Position numbers and translations under genes: made by a program. A stretch of 64,000 bases of DNA from Nautilus pompilius (taxonomy: Eukaryota > Mollusca > Cephalopoda > Nautilida > Nautilidae), in the NCBI GenBank assembly GCA_018389105.1, contig JACATO010000039.1:248001-312000 (forward strand), in the 5' to 3' direction. Position 1 is the stretch's first letter, and each line of letters begins with the position of its first letter. Below are positions 14,301 through 29,300 of the stretch, piece after piece. A model generated the notes under the pieces. That model was not told the DNA's origin, ran no database searches, and was given only the letters and a program-made list of their open reading frames with translations.

Positions 14301-17300
14301 TTAGTTAAGCAATATCATATACTTGTACTTAACATTTTAATATTGCAAGACTGATTATGAGCAAAGCAAATGATACGTGACATGAAGGAACTGTTGTATT
14401 TTGATTTGGAACCCATCAGTGGTATATGTGTGGGTGATTCCATGCCATCCTTTCTATAAAAGATGACAAATTTTAAAAAGACAAGCTGATGTTAAGTTGA
14501 AGAAAAATTTAAATCATAAATATTACAGGAAAAAATAAAATAAATGTGAAAGTTATAAACACTGCTGATCATTACATATTTTATTTAGAAATCACTGCAA
14601 GAATTTAGCTTTTTAAACTAAGAAAGCATTATAATGTTATTTTAATGTATATTTTATACTAAATTTAAAACATTAAAACTAATGAGATAGAAGTGAATAT
14701 ATAAAATCGCTTTAACAACTTAATTTACAATGTAGAAAATGTGATATGCAAATCAACAAAGTGGACATATGGAAAGACTAAAGTCTGTAGTGAAAATAGA
14801 TAAATATGATCTTAAAGCTTTATCATATATGGAATTACCTGACTATTAGAATGAAAAATTCTGTACTTAGTATTCAAAATAAAGGATCAGAAATGTTTTC
14901 TCTGGTTTATACTTGCACATCTACATCTATTTGATAATAAAAGTCACCCATACAGGGTAATAAAATACCAATAGTATGAATGTTAATTTAAGATGAAGAC
15001 ATTACTTACCTGTTGCAGTCAAAATAAATAAGTTTCAAAGCAACAACATCCCTCAGTTAATGTATACATATATGACAAAGATAACAACACAGAGTTATAA
15101 ATTTAAATAATGCAAGAACTTGTAGATTTCTTGTTTATTACACAAAGTTAAACTCATTAATTAAAGATCTGCCTAGACTAATTAGATTACAAATAGCAAA
15201 GCATGAATCAAAAATCTTTATACACCTCAACTGTTTTTGTTAAAATTGTAGTGTTAAGAAAGAACTTATAAAACATAGAGACATAATTCATCAGCTTTAC
15301 CTAGATTGCCTAAAATGTATAATAATAAATTAGAATTTTGAAATTTTGTAGCAAAATTAAAAGTACTCTTTGTAATTTATGCATATTTTGAGTGTTTTGC
15401 TAAAAGTAGAAAGACAAACTAAAAGCAAAAATGTTACAATTGACATATTCCATCATATTTTTGTTATTGTTGTATCTGATTAGGCCAAAACTACACTTGT
15501 TCTCTTTAGAGCTAAAATTAAAGAGGCAGATATTATTGCTAAGATCTTTATAAAATGTATTAAAAAAGAAGTATATAATATGTATTCATTTCTCAAAAAT
15601 CCAAATGATATGATTTATACAAATGAAAGTCATAAACTTTAGACCATATCTATGAAGAACCATTTATGCCGGAAATTTAAAAAGTGAGAAGACCATTATC
15701 ACTTAACTGGTGAATTCAGAGGCTGTGTATAATGAGTGTAATTTAAACTGTAGATACCCCAATCATATACCCATTATATTTCATAATTCATCTAATTACA
15801 ATGTGCATATCTTTAAAGATCTGGCTAAAGAAGACTATTATGCTACAACCATCCATAAAGTATGTTTTATTTTCATTTAAAGAACCTGTTGATAAAGAAG
15901 TAATAGATAAAGTAATAACCAAAAGCCTCAAAGTCAGATTTTTAGATTTATGGAAACAAGTCTAGATATTTTAGTGACAAATCTAAAAACAAAAACAATT
16001 TAGACATACAGCTGATGAAACTCTTAGAAGAAAAAGTGTCTTTCCATACTCTTATTGACAATTTTAGTGGATATCTGCAAGTGAATTAACTAAAGAAGAT
16101 TTGTATAATGAATTAGTTAAAAAGAATATCTTGAACTCAGATTTTAAGTATTACATGGAAGTATGTGAAAACTACAATATTCATACATAAAGAGAATTAA
16201 CTGATGTATTTGAAAACTTTAGTACGTTAAAAAGTTTATAAATCAGGCCAATGCCAATTCTTCACAGCTTCTTCTCCAGCCTGGTTTGCTTCTCTAAAGA
16301 TAACTAAAATAAAATAAAATTTCTTAGCATATTGTGATATGTTGCTAATGATAGAACAAGGCATAAGCCAAGGATAATAACAATATTTATGTAAATATAT
16401 CTAAAGATGACATAAAAACTCTCAAAGTATCTAACATAGATGTAGTAAGTAGGGGGTGAAGGTGGGAAGTATCAGATTTCACCCCAAGAGATCTTTTAGA
16501 ATTAGATGATTAAGAGTGTCATGTTTTAGATATAAATTATGACTAAAGAAAAATATCATATCATCTACTTAGATGCAAACTAATCTCTATAGTTGGGCTC
16601 TATGTCAACCTCTCCCAACAGTTGGATTTAGGTTGGTGACCCCTCCACCCCACACACACTACACAAGATCTAAAACATCATGAAAGTAGAGTTATGAGAA
16701 TTAAACCAGATTCGCCAATGCATGTACTATATGAAGTAGACTTAGAATACCCTGAAGAATTACTATCTACTAGCTGTGGAAAAGCTGCTTTCACAAAAAG
16801 AATGGCTTTCTTCTTACCAAAATAAGACAATAGAAAATAAACTCATATCTAAATCTTCTGTTTAAAAAATTAGCACTTGATACATGGAAAATTTTAAGAA
16901 AGCAAACAGTTATAAGAGTTTGCACAACCCAGAGCACCTTAGAAAAGCATGCTAATAATATTACCCAATACTACACCACAAATATTATATAAAAAATAAA
17001 GTTAACAAACTTTAACAAATCCCTTTACTTAAGATTATTCAAAATATTTTACATATTATTTTCATATACTTGTTGTCTATACTACCACTTGAAAACAGAA
17101 ATGGAAGATTTCTCTGTCACTTCTGCTTACTCAGTAAGCCATCTTTAAAAGACAAAAAAAGCTTATTGGAAAGATGAATATACTAGCAAAATAATAAATG
17201 AATTTTGTGGACTCAGATCTAAAATCTATGCAACAGATCTTGAATCAAAAAGGGTTTGTAAAGAAATTAAAAATTCTGTAATTAAAAAGAATTAAACTAC

Positions 17301-20300
17301 ACAATTATATAGATACTTTATATAATACAGAACAAACAAACAAATCTATGGATTTAATTAGATTAGAAACAAAAATTATATCAGTTTCAGTTAATCTCAC
17401 TGAAGTTGCATTATCTCTCTTTGATAAGTTATATTTACTATTAGCTGATAAGATATCAACTTTACCTTATGGACATTTCAGTCTTTTTTGTAACTCCTTC
17501 CTGCTCATAAAATGATTCTAATATTTCTTCTCTATCTAATGCTTTTAATTTATATGTCCAAAGAGGGAATGGAACTATTTGCCACAGCCAGTTCATCACA
17601 AAGACAATTCATTGTGAGCCGTTTAGTTGTAGGCCAGTTCTGTACAAGTTTGTTTGACCTGGATGTGATGGCATGTGGTCTTAGAACAAAAGATAATGGA
17701 CAATGGAGAATAAATTAAGCATAACATATTTGATTAGCAAAAAATTCTCAACAATATTTCCCCAGTGTCCTGCTACATCTGTATTACATCTGCCTTATCA
17801 TATATAGCAGGATGAGGCATACATTGTTTACACAGTTATGGTTTGAACATTTTTGTACATTTTTGTGAGCGAGACATTGAGCAGAACATCAAGGTCATAG
17901 CATTCAACCTTATTTTTTTGTCATCCCTGAGATACACACAGTAACCATTTGACTACTTTTCCCTTCTGTCTGTGTTTAACTCCTTACGATTTTTCCCAAA
18001 AGTAGTTAGACGTCTTTTCCATTTATCACCATTGCACTGACAAAACGTTATACTTTTCAGATAGCGGGTAAGTTACCCATCTAAAATGGAAATAGTTTTA
18101 ACCAAATGTGGAAAGGAGAAATTGATGGTGGACGGTTATTCTACATTTTTGATAGAATTAATGGTGACAAAGTACAAAAGTGTCAGCATTGCGAAGGACG
18201 AGGAAGGTGCAAAGCAAGAATCCTCACAGATGATGAAAGTGTCAGGCTGAAACTTGGTATACACCTCATGGCGTTTTGGCTGCAAAGGTGGAGGCTTTGA
18301 AAGCGGTGACAAAAATGAAGTGGTGTGCAGCAGAAAATTTGGAACCTACAGCCCAGGACATTAATGAGTGCACAGTTGGTTTATCGCAGGCCACTCAGGT
18401 AACACGACCCAATTTTGCAGCAATGAAAAAAAAAAATGAAGAGGCAAAGAAATAAAGTCTTTGCAGTTCCTCTTAATTTCAAAACTCTTATTATACTGGA
18501 AAACTATGAAAACCTGTGAACTGCGGCATGGTGTAGTTGACAACGTTTTGATCACTAACTGTGGTCCTAGTCCACGGAGGAGAGTAATTTTTACTACTTG
18601 TATCAAAAGAATCAAAAACCTGGAATGTTGACAGAACATTTAGATCCAGGTCACTGTTATTTTTGCAGTTATATGTCATACTAGCAAAAAATTTGCTGGT
18701 GTTCATCCAGTATTTTATGTTTTGCTACCCAACAAATAAAGGAATACATATGAAAGACTCTTCCAACTTCTTAAACAGCTGAACCTGAAGTTTCCTCCAG
18801 AATCTGTTTAATGTGATTTTGGAAATTCAGTGTTCACTGCAGTAAAGAATACCTTTCCTGATGTGCATGCTAATGGATGCTTTTTTTCATCTTAATAAAA
18901 ATATGAAAAAACACGTGAATTGCAGCTGTCCCATGGGTATAACAGTGATACTGACTTTGCATTGAGTGCAAAAATGATCACCACACTTGCGATCGTACTC
19001 ATCACAGACTTGGATGAGGCCAGTGAACCATAGCCACACTGGTTGCTTGCTTTGAAGATTATCATGTAGGCCGCCCAGCTCGCCAAGGAAATGGAAGACG
19101 CCTGGCAATGTTTCCCCCAGAAGTGTGGTCATTGTACAACAGTCTCCAACAAAGAAGATGACCAACAACCGTGCAGAGGCTGCATGTCGAAGGATACAGG
19201 CTGAATTGGGAACAATACACCCAACAATATGGAAAGTCATAGAGGCCTCCATAAAGTGCATCATGGGCACGATATATATCAGGAACAATTAGTGGCAGGT
19301 CACAATCCACCACAAAACTTGAAAAAATATCATGACACAGATGAATGAGTGGATCTTCAAAATTACTTCAGTTATAACAGCAGGGACATTATAACATGAC
19401 ATTGAGGATTAGCAATTAATCAGTATGGAGTAACATTTGTGACTTAACAAATTAGATTTAAATTTGTGTAAAATTAGTTTTAAACTAAAATGAATTCTGT
19501 CACTTTGAAATTCATTTTATTTTTTTTTAATCCAAATATATTCCCACCATTTTTAAAGTGATTCCGGAAGCATCACTAGGCACTGGCACACACAATGTGT
19601 ATCATGCATAGTGACCCTCACAGTGAACTGGCCACCCAGTTAAATAGCTTGCAGTGAATTGTCTTCACGGTGAACCAGCCACGGCAGATAGCCCTAGACC
19701 CATCCAATGACCATTGTTATTAACTTTTAGGATTTTAAATGTTTTGCCTTAAACCAAAGTTTCTTATCCTTTCTTTCTTCATTACTTAACATTTTTATCT
19801 ACTTTCACTTTCTTCTTTGGATAGCATCCCAACTGATGTATGTTTCTTGTTGTTATACACATGTATTAACTTCTATAATGCTTATTCAATTACTATTACC
19901 ATTTACTGTAAACATTTTCCAAATATTATTTTTTAAGGTTTTATTGAATTTCTCAGCCACAACTGCTGCTTTGTATGTATGATAAAATTCTATTCCCTCT
20001 AAAGGTTTAAAATTTCTGTGAACAAATTCATTTCCCATGATTTATTTGGTTTTTTACCAGACTGCTTAAATAAAGATTTAAATGCTTCTATTTTCTATTT
20101 GGAATTCTCTGGTTTTATCTCCTAAAGGAACTCTCCGTGTATATTTTATAAAAAAAAACTTTCTTATTAACTAGATCTGCTGACTATATAGCATTATATC
20201 TGCTTCATGGAGTTGTCTGGTTAGCAGCAACTAAAATGTAAGATGATTGAAAGTAAAATACTTATTTTGATTGGATGCTGACTCTTACGGCAGGAACAGA

Positions 20301-23300
20301 AAAACTTAGATATGCTGTACCCATGGGTGTTTGCAAATCCCTCCCCCACCTGGAAAGTTGGTGGTACTAGTGTAATGATGGCATTTTCTGCCCAATTCAC
20401 CATGCTCACTAATGCGTGTGCGTCTGACCACAGCCAGCCAAAGGCTGGGAAGAGGGTAGCAATATAGGAAAATACAATATAAAGCACTGGAAGAGCATGC
20501 GCATGTCAAATTAAGTGTTTCTGTTTCTGCCAAGTTTTGAGAAACAAGTTGATAGGTTAATTAAGAAATGGAGGAGTCACCAATTTATTTAGTATAACTG
20601 TGTTTTGATTAGTTAATTACCATAGCAGTGCTTTTAATTGGTTAATCAAATTAAGTGCTAGGAGCCATTTTTAGATTCCACTAGGCTATAAAAATTGGAA
20701 AAGAAATTCCTATTCAGTAGTCAAGTGATCCATTCAACTCAAGAATGGTTTACATTTGTATTTGTTTTAGATATTTTGTTAATCCTCATTTTCCAAAAAT
20801 AAGCATCAAGAAGTTTTTAGCAAAGGGGAAGTTAGAAACATCAGAGAAGGTGGAAAGAACTTACAAACAAAGCTGCACTATCTCTGGTCCAGATTCAACA
20901 GCAGCAGCTAAATGTAATCAACCCAATCATTCTGATGATAATCCTCATGAAAATGGATTTCATGTTAATTTGTCTATAAAAAAACTAAGGACAATCCTAA
21001 ACACAATCTAATTGTAAAAAGTGACTCATTTCTTGAGAATCATGATTTCAAAAAGAATACAAAAGTAGCACAGAGTTTCCATCATGTGTGGCTAAATCAG
21101 TATTCACCATGGCTTAGTTTTTTCCCTCACCGAAGGAGCAATTTTAAATAACACAGGAGTTCACCATAGCATATTACAAGGTATAAAGACTTTCAGGAAG
21201 TCCAAGTAGTCATATTCTTACCACTTGGCACAGAAATGCATATGTGGATGCAACTAACATTTTGGCCATCAGAAAAAGAACCAGGACTGAACATTGTGTG
21301 CCAACTGGACAGTGATTTGAAGTAGGGTGTTCAACAGAAATGGAAAGCATGATATCCAATATTGTTGATCATTCTATTTTCTTGTATGCACGACATTGCT
21401 TTACGTGGTAGGAAGCAAAACTGGAAATGTTCAAAACCTGTTTAATTCTTGTATTAAATCAGGAGATGAGACATTACAAAACCATTTGGAAAATGCTCCA
21501 GATAACGTTCACTATGCATCTGACCATGTAGAAAATGAAGATCAGGGAAGAAATAGTTTCTTCAGCAAATAATTCCACTGGATTTTCAGGTGCTGACATA
21601 TCTGGAAAGGAGCAGTTATCATTTGGTGTACATTTTTTCAACACAATAACCACTGAAAATATTATCTGAGAGGAAAATCTTGGATTCGCAAGACTATAAG
21701 AACTGGATGCTACTTCCATTGTCAATACTATTATTGACCAGTGTATAAATTTTGCCTTGAATATAAAAAAAAAAACTACATTGCCAAGGATACATTGGGT
21801 GCTTTATGATGGCAGAAAGGGAAAGGGATGTGCAAGTTACAATAAAATGTAAGTATCCAAAAGCTGTGTTTGTCCAGTGTGCTGCTCATAAACTCAGTCT
21901 GGTTGTGAACAACATGAATTGTGTACCTGAGATATGCAATACTGATACAATCAAAGCTATCAAGAAATTTTTCTGTGAGGAGATGTCTTTTCCCAAATGT
22001 GCCACTACTACCTGGAACTTGTTAGACTGCAAAAATCAAAAGTATTACAATTTTTTTCCAACAACTTTGAACACATTTTTTTATCAGTTAAGCATACTAA
22101 CTGCTACAACTTCAGGTAAAACACAACAAGATTCACACCAATTAGAATCATCTTCAAGCACAGTGACATTTATTTTTGTCTAATTGTAATTTCTAAATAT
22201 TCAGTAATGTTATAATCTGTAATACAAGCTCTCCAAGCTGTTGAACTTGATATAAAAGTATATGATCATATCTAGGTGCTTATAAGTGCTTCGTGAACAT
22301 GGACAATTCAACGAACTTTTTTACTTAAGTTCACTTATCAAGGAAGATGAATACTGAATTATCTTTTCCCAGACAATGCAAACGGCAGACATTTTGATAT
22401 AATGTTGGTGGCTCAATCGTGGAGGAATGATTTTGTCAAACATAGTTTATACCATATTTGGACTCAATCATTTCATCACCAGAGAGCTGGTTTGCTGCAG
22501 AAAATGAACAAAACTCTTGTCTTTTTTGCCTTCATCCTGTACAAATGGTGCACATTGGATGTGAAGAATTCAAAAACCAAATTGTAAAAATAAATGAAGT
22601 GTTCAAAATTGAAAACTTGAAGATGAAGCTATCACCTGGTTTCAGATGCGACCCAAAAAGAGGGAACAATGTGTTAGGAAATTTAAAAATGGACTAATTG
22701 AGTTGTTAGAGTTCACTGATCTATTCCTCTCCATTCATCAAGCAGTTCTTATTTCTCTAACATCACAAGTGACAACCTGTGCAGCAGAAAGGTAAAGTGT
22801 TCATAAAACAAAAGTTACAGCTAACATGCATGAACTTATTCAAAAAGTAATGGATAAATTTGGACAAGACCAAAGATGTTTACAATTTGTATTGAATAAA
22901 TGAATGTTTCTGTTTTGTTATTGTGAGCTCTGATGAGGTGGCACAACAGCAAAGGAAGCCTACTAATGTCAAAAAAAAAACAGATTTTACCAAATTCTAC
23001 TTTAATCACAATAAATATTAAGTAAAAAATAATATTGATCAAAATCAAATACCTTTGATAGGAGAATAAAAAATAATATCTTTTTAATTTTTGACATTAG
23101 TGTGCTTTCATCAATAGGCACATTTATTTTCTGCATTTGCTATTTTACCAATCACCCCTCCCTATAATTTATCCTGCAGACATTTTTTTGTAATTTTGCA
23201 CATCCCCCATTGCTCCATGACTGTACCAGGATGTCAAATTGCTGAAGATAATAACCAAGAAGCAGATTCTTCTATCATTACTAATGCCTATGTTCCTCTA

Positions 23301-26300
23301 AATACTGATAGATGTCCTTCACTCTATTTAACTATAGATTTTAGAAGAAATCATTTTAGTGGAATTTATGAAGAAATGGTTGACTCTAAACATGTTTATG
23401 GAATTGGTGGTATGGTTTCCAGTAATCAAGTTCTAAACCTGTTGGGTTTAAAGAACTTTGCCTCTGATTATTTTTGATTATGTAGACAATCAGAATGGTT
23501 AAAAAATAGCTTAGCTGATGTAAAGCTTAGGATTACTCTAGACCAAAATGTCTTGCAAATACAGTTTTTACTGACAGAATTATAAGTGCACAATCAGATG
23601 GTGATTAATTGAAAGGTGTCTTGGAGCCATACATCACTTGTTGGTTAATTGAACAGCAAAAGCTGATAGAGCAACTAGAGGAGTTACTATGAGATTGAAC
23701 GGTGATCTTTTCTATTCTGGGGAGTTTACTTCCTAAACAGTTTTCTGGTTTTACACTAACTGAACATCTGGCAAACTTTGTTGATAGTTCAGATTTAATG
23801 AAACTTTCAATGAAGATGTAGAATGGGTAAGTAAAGATAAAAAGACTGGTGGATTTCCTAGGGTAATTTTACCAACTCTGTTAAATATTGGGAGAACTAT
23901 TTCACCATCCTTAGATGGAATGGCTATAAGTTTTATTGGAGGACTGTCTCTTGCAAAGGGGTTATTCCTGCCAGAAATATAAAACAAACTGAAAGTAACT
24001 TAATGGTGTTTGTAGGTGTGTAAAAATGAAAAGTAGATTTGTTGGTAGAGGTTTAATACTTGGATCTGTTTCATTACCAGTTACCCTTTAATTATTAAGG
24101 AGAAAGACCTAACTAACTGTGGTATGAGATGATACACTCTTAAATTTTGATTCAGTTAAAAATTTTGCTTCGCACTGAACTCGTTGGTATGAAAATGTTT
24201 ATTGTTTTGATTCTCTCTTGTCTACCATTAGCAACCAATTTTTTGCAAATATAACTTTTTGGAATCTAATAAAATTGTTTTTATCACATTTGAAATTCAA
24301 AATAGAAACGTAATTTGTGGTCAGCCATGTTTGAAGTTTTTCAATGGATTTTCTAAGAATATAAAAGAAACTAAAAGTCTACAAACATAATTTTTCAAAA
24401 AGTTATCTTTAGCTTATTAAATGAACAAATTAGAAATTATAGAAAAAGTAGGTAGAAATTTAGTGCTCTTTCTAGTGAAATGAAATAAAACTAAGATCGT
24501 TTTTGAAAAAAAAAAGGATTCAGGATTATGAAAAATTAATAAAAGTAAAAAAATAAAAACATGTAAATGTACTAAAATGATTTATATGAATAGAATTGTT
24601 TCTGTCCCATTTTCATGTGTGTGACATCTGTCTGCTTCTTTTCCATTATCACCTCATAGTTTATCACTGGTATTTTTGGTTTATCTTCTACAATAACTAT
24701 ATCAAGCAAATTGAAGATACAAAAGATTAGTAAAAATGAATTGAAAAATGAATAAACTAAGTTATAGTCTGGATTATGCAATTTCATGTAATAGTTATCT
24801 AACTAAAGAAGAAAAATTATTTGAAGAAATGGTTGAACTTTTGTAAATAATCAGCAAAGTTTCCTATGGAATCACCAAAGCTGTTATTTGATTAAAGTAT
24901 TAAAAGAGTGTAGATAAGTTTGGTTTTAGTTGGAAAGATGACAGCGGACAACAACAAAAAACTTTTTGTCTGCCACTTAGGTATGTGTAGGTGTCCTTTA
25001 TCAAACCAAGCAGCTGATTACAAATCTGAAGTCAGAACTGTCCCAGCCCATCAAGATTTGTAGTTACAGAAAAATGTCATTTTCAGTCATTGGTTATTAA
25101 TAGATCAAGCACATTGAAAAATTGCAAAAAGTAAATTCATTTCACAATATAAATACACTGTATATTGTACAGTAACTATTATCCAAGCTCAAACACATTG
25201 AACAAATAAATACACTGTATAAATTATACATTAACTGTTTATAAATGCTTTAAGTACTTGGTTTTACACTTGTGAATAGCAGTGGTTTGTCTCTGGAGAA
25301 CCCAACAATGGTTCCGCCATCATGTTGCAGTTGTATCTTCCCTGATAGCGGGTCTCCACTGTCTTTATGTGTTGGTGGAACCTCTCTCCATACTCATTGC
25401 CCACAGCATCAGGGTTGGTTTGGAAGAAATCCAACTGTGAATGAAAAAAATGCAACTTCAGCGACATACGGCAACCCATTTCTTCAAAGGCTTTTATCAC
25501 ATCTTGAACCAACTCGGCATAGTTGTCTGCTTTATTGTTCCCAAGGAAATTGTGGACTACCAGTTTGAAAACCTCCCATGCAGCCAGCTCCAGTGAGTTA
25601 AGCCTTGACAGGAAGATTGCATTGGAAAATAAATCACGAATTTGTGGTCTGACATATATTCCAGCCTTCAACTTGGCATTAGTTAAAATCGCTCCAAATT
25701 TTTTCTTTTGGATAAAGAAATCCGGCACCTTCAACACTCATTATCTTTATAAAGCTTTTCATTAGGCTCAGCTTTATATGCAGTAGTGGAAGAAATATTC
25801 TTTGTGGATGCACCAGTGGCACATGTTTTGCATTGAATTTTCCTGGAGTATGGTTTGTTCTTGATGGCCATTCTTTGATTTTATAGTGATTTGCATCATC
25901 TCGGCTATTTCATGAGCACAAGAAGCACATGTTTGGTATACCCAAGCTGCAGACCAAGCAACAAGCCAATCACTTTTAAGTCACTGCATATGTTCCACTT
26001 GTAGTCAGCATATTTTGTGAGTTTCAGAAGAGGTTCGATGGACTCGTACATCTCTTTCATATTGACAGCATGTGCCACTGACACAGATGGTTTTTCATTG
26101 CCATTGTGGAGAAGCACGGCTTTCAGACTGAGCTTGCTGAGTCGATGAATAACCTCCATTCATCAGAATGGTGTTCATATTCTAATTGCTTCATGAGGCT
26201 GTTCACATCAGTGCATTTGCACACTATTCTCCATCTGGTAGAATGCTGCCAAACTAGCATAGCATACTCAAAATGAGAAATTTTCATGTCTTCTGTCAAC

Positions 26301-29300
26301 AAGTTCCACTCTTGCAAACACAAGCCCAACAATGCCTTTTGCTTAGACAGCTCCAGCTCTCTGACGAGGTCATTTAATTCTTGCAGGTTGATTAGGTGAG
26401 GTTGTTTCTTTTACTCCATTTCTGCTGATTCGTAAAACTCAGTTTTATCAGAACTATCACTATCATCATTGCTTTCATTGTCAGCAATAGCTGGTGGCAC
26501 AAGTACCGGATTGTCCTTGTCATGTGACACAGGATTTAGTGCTGACTTGCAATCAGGATATGTTACTTGTTTTTGTTTCTCTTAGTGAAACTAGCCACTT
26601 TAACCATGTAGAAGTAACAGTCATTCAGATGATTCTTTGGCTCCCGCCACACCATTGGCGAATGGCATCAGCGTTCGTTTCCCATTCAATCACTGTCAGT
26701 CCAGAGGTACAAACAGTGCGACATATGTGTGGTGCCCATCTCGTGTCTTGGTCGCCTACCTTGCAACCGAAGTATTGCTTGTATGTGATCTTGAGATGAT
26801 TGGTTGTTTTTCCATTGTTTACAAGGCATATATTTACAACATACATAGCAAAAGCAGCCACACTGTTCAGACACTTTCGTTTATTTATATCAATCTGAAA
26901 TAAATAATATTTCATGTATTAAAAGCTCAATAAAAATAAAAACAAAACAGAATTGTTTAGTCAATAAAATAACCCAAACATATCGAAAATATAGATTACT
27001 CACAGAGCAACTTCCACCACACCCAAAAATCAAGAAGAACAGTGTACAGCTGACACTTCTCCACTACAACAGATGGGGTGTGGTATTTGTGTGTGTGTGT
27101 GTGTGTACATGTAAGTAGGCAACCAGGTGGTTCTTCCACGTAGCCTGCTGTGTGTACACAATACTAAAAAGAACACAAAATATATAACATTAGATTTCCA
27201 TTTATTTCTGTAACTAAAAATCCTTATGTATTGGGTAAATTCTGATTTCAGATTTGAAAACAGCATACTCAAATTAGTCTAAGAGAGAGATTTTTATCTC
27301 AGTAGCAAATTTGTTATTGTCCAGTGTATTCTAATTATAGAATTATAAATATTAATAATCCTGTTAATTCTGATGATGGGGTTAATAAAATGTGTCAGTA
27401 ATTTAGTACATTTTGGATAGAATAAGATTCTTGCAGTAATCATGTTATTAACTGAAATGAGTTTAAACCTTTTGATAAAAATAATTAGATTTCAGATACT
27501 GGAATCAGAGTTGATTTTTTTTAACCTAATGCTTTAAATCCAACATGGGATCGATAAATTGATGGAAATGAGAACACAATTTGGTTCATTCAGTAACAAG
27601 TTCAAATACAAAGCTTAAAATATGTTCTTTTATAAAAAAAGATATTTAGAATTTATATAAAAACATACCTACATTTTAGATAGAATTTTGGTTCAAAATG
27701 AAAAGCTTTTAACAATACAGTAAAGTTAAAGAATGGACATTTCTATAGTACAAGATATTTGTGGATTTTGTGTATCATAAAAACGAGTGATACCGCATAT
27801 TAAATGTTGAATTTAGAAAAAAAGAAAATAATAGGTATTGCAAATCTGACTTAATAATTATGTTGCATATAAAAGGTATGTTGATTGAAAATTAAAAGAT
27901 ACGGTTTGTTCCTTTACTGCTTGGAATACTGGAACAGAGACTATTAAAAATGCAGCTATATAAAATTTAATTATCAGTCACAGTGTATCTTCAAAAGATG
28001 CATTAGGCTCTACTCACTGAATCGGTGATAGCCAAGACAGACTAGGTGGCACACTGTTTATGAACACCCTTGTTTTAAAATGATAAATTATAGTACAGTA
28101 TAAACTCACTCACCTGACTTGAATGGGATCAACCCTGTGTTGGATAAGTAAAATGTCAATTTGGATATGGCCAATTGTAAGTGTCCCCTTCAACCACAAA
28201 ACCTTGATTATGAACAGTGTTTGTCTGGAAATGCACTGTCTGTGCAAGTTCTAATTACAGTTGAAATAAAGTAAAACTATCCAATCTGTCCATGCCCTCA
28301 ATTTGTCCCTGATAGATACAGCCATCCTTTTCTCTTTTTTTGTCACTTATGGACTCTACATTGGAAAAATTCTGTAAGTTTAAACATGCTCTGGACAGGT
28401 GAATCACTTGTTTATTTACTAGATGCTTGTGCCCTTGCCATAAGAACTCAATCAGTTTAGCATTAATGGTGGTATGCACCTAGTCTGGCATCCCTGTGAC
28501 TTTACCCCTATACCATAGTGTAGCAGTTACTAGGCTATTGATTATTGTTTCCTTATCCACAAAGCTAAGGTTATGGACTCACCAGGCCTTTAACTTTTTG
28601 ATTGTCAGCTGGCTTCTGCCAGTTGGCCTTATATACGTTTATATGACTAGCTCGGGGAAAAATGATAACCAGAATTTTTATTGTCTGTAGCCCATTTAAT
28701 ACCATGACAATGTTGATTGAAATCTTCTGAACACAATCTAGCTAACACACACTCAGTTTTGGCTTTGTTTATGCAGGCACCAAATGCTTCCTTGTATAGT
28801 TTGAGCTTGTAGAACACAGCTGACAAGCTCATCATGTTCCATAAGACATTCATGGTTTTCACCAGCTTACTGTGTAATTTTAGCTTCTAGTTTATCAGTT
28901 ATTTCTATATCTTCTATTCTCTCCTCACCACAGATCATGCATGCCAGTATCTCTGCCTTTATTGCATATAGTAATGCACTAAAAGGGCAACCTGCCATAT
29001 TCTGTGAGAGTTTAAAATTGACATGAAACCGTCTTGGCTAATTCCTGTCGATATCAATGTAGCAGAGCCTTAACCACTGAATTAGGTTTCCCTGAATCCA
29101 AACTCTTTTAGTGTCTTAAATAGAAAACTCCTTGCTATGCTATTGAATGCTTTCATCTGATTGACAGCCAGCATGATAATTGTGAAGTGTTTTGTGTTTA
29201 CTTTATGCAGAACCTCTCTGATCAGTTGAAGGAAGTCCAGTGGTTCTACCCTGAACTGAATAGGTTTGATCCTCACTGATTATTTTAGGCTTTTTTAGCT

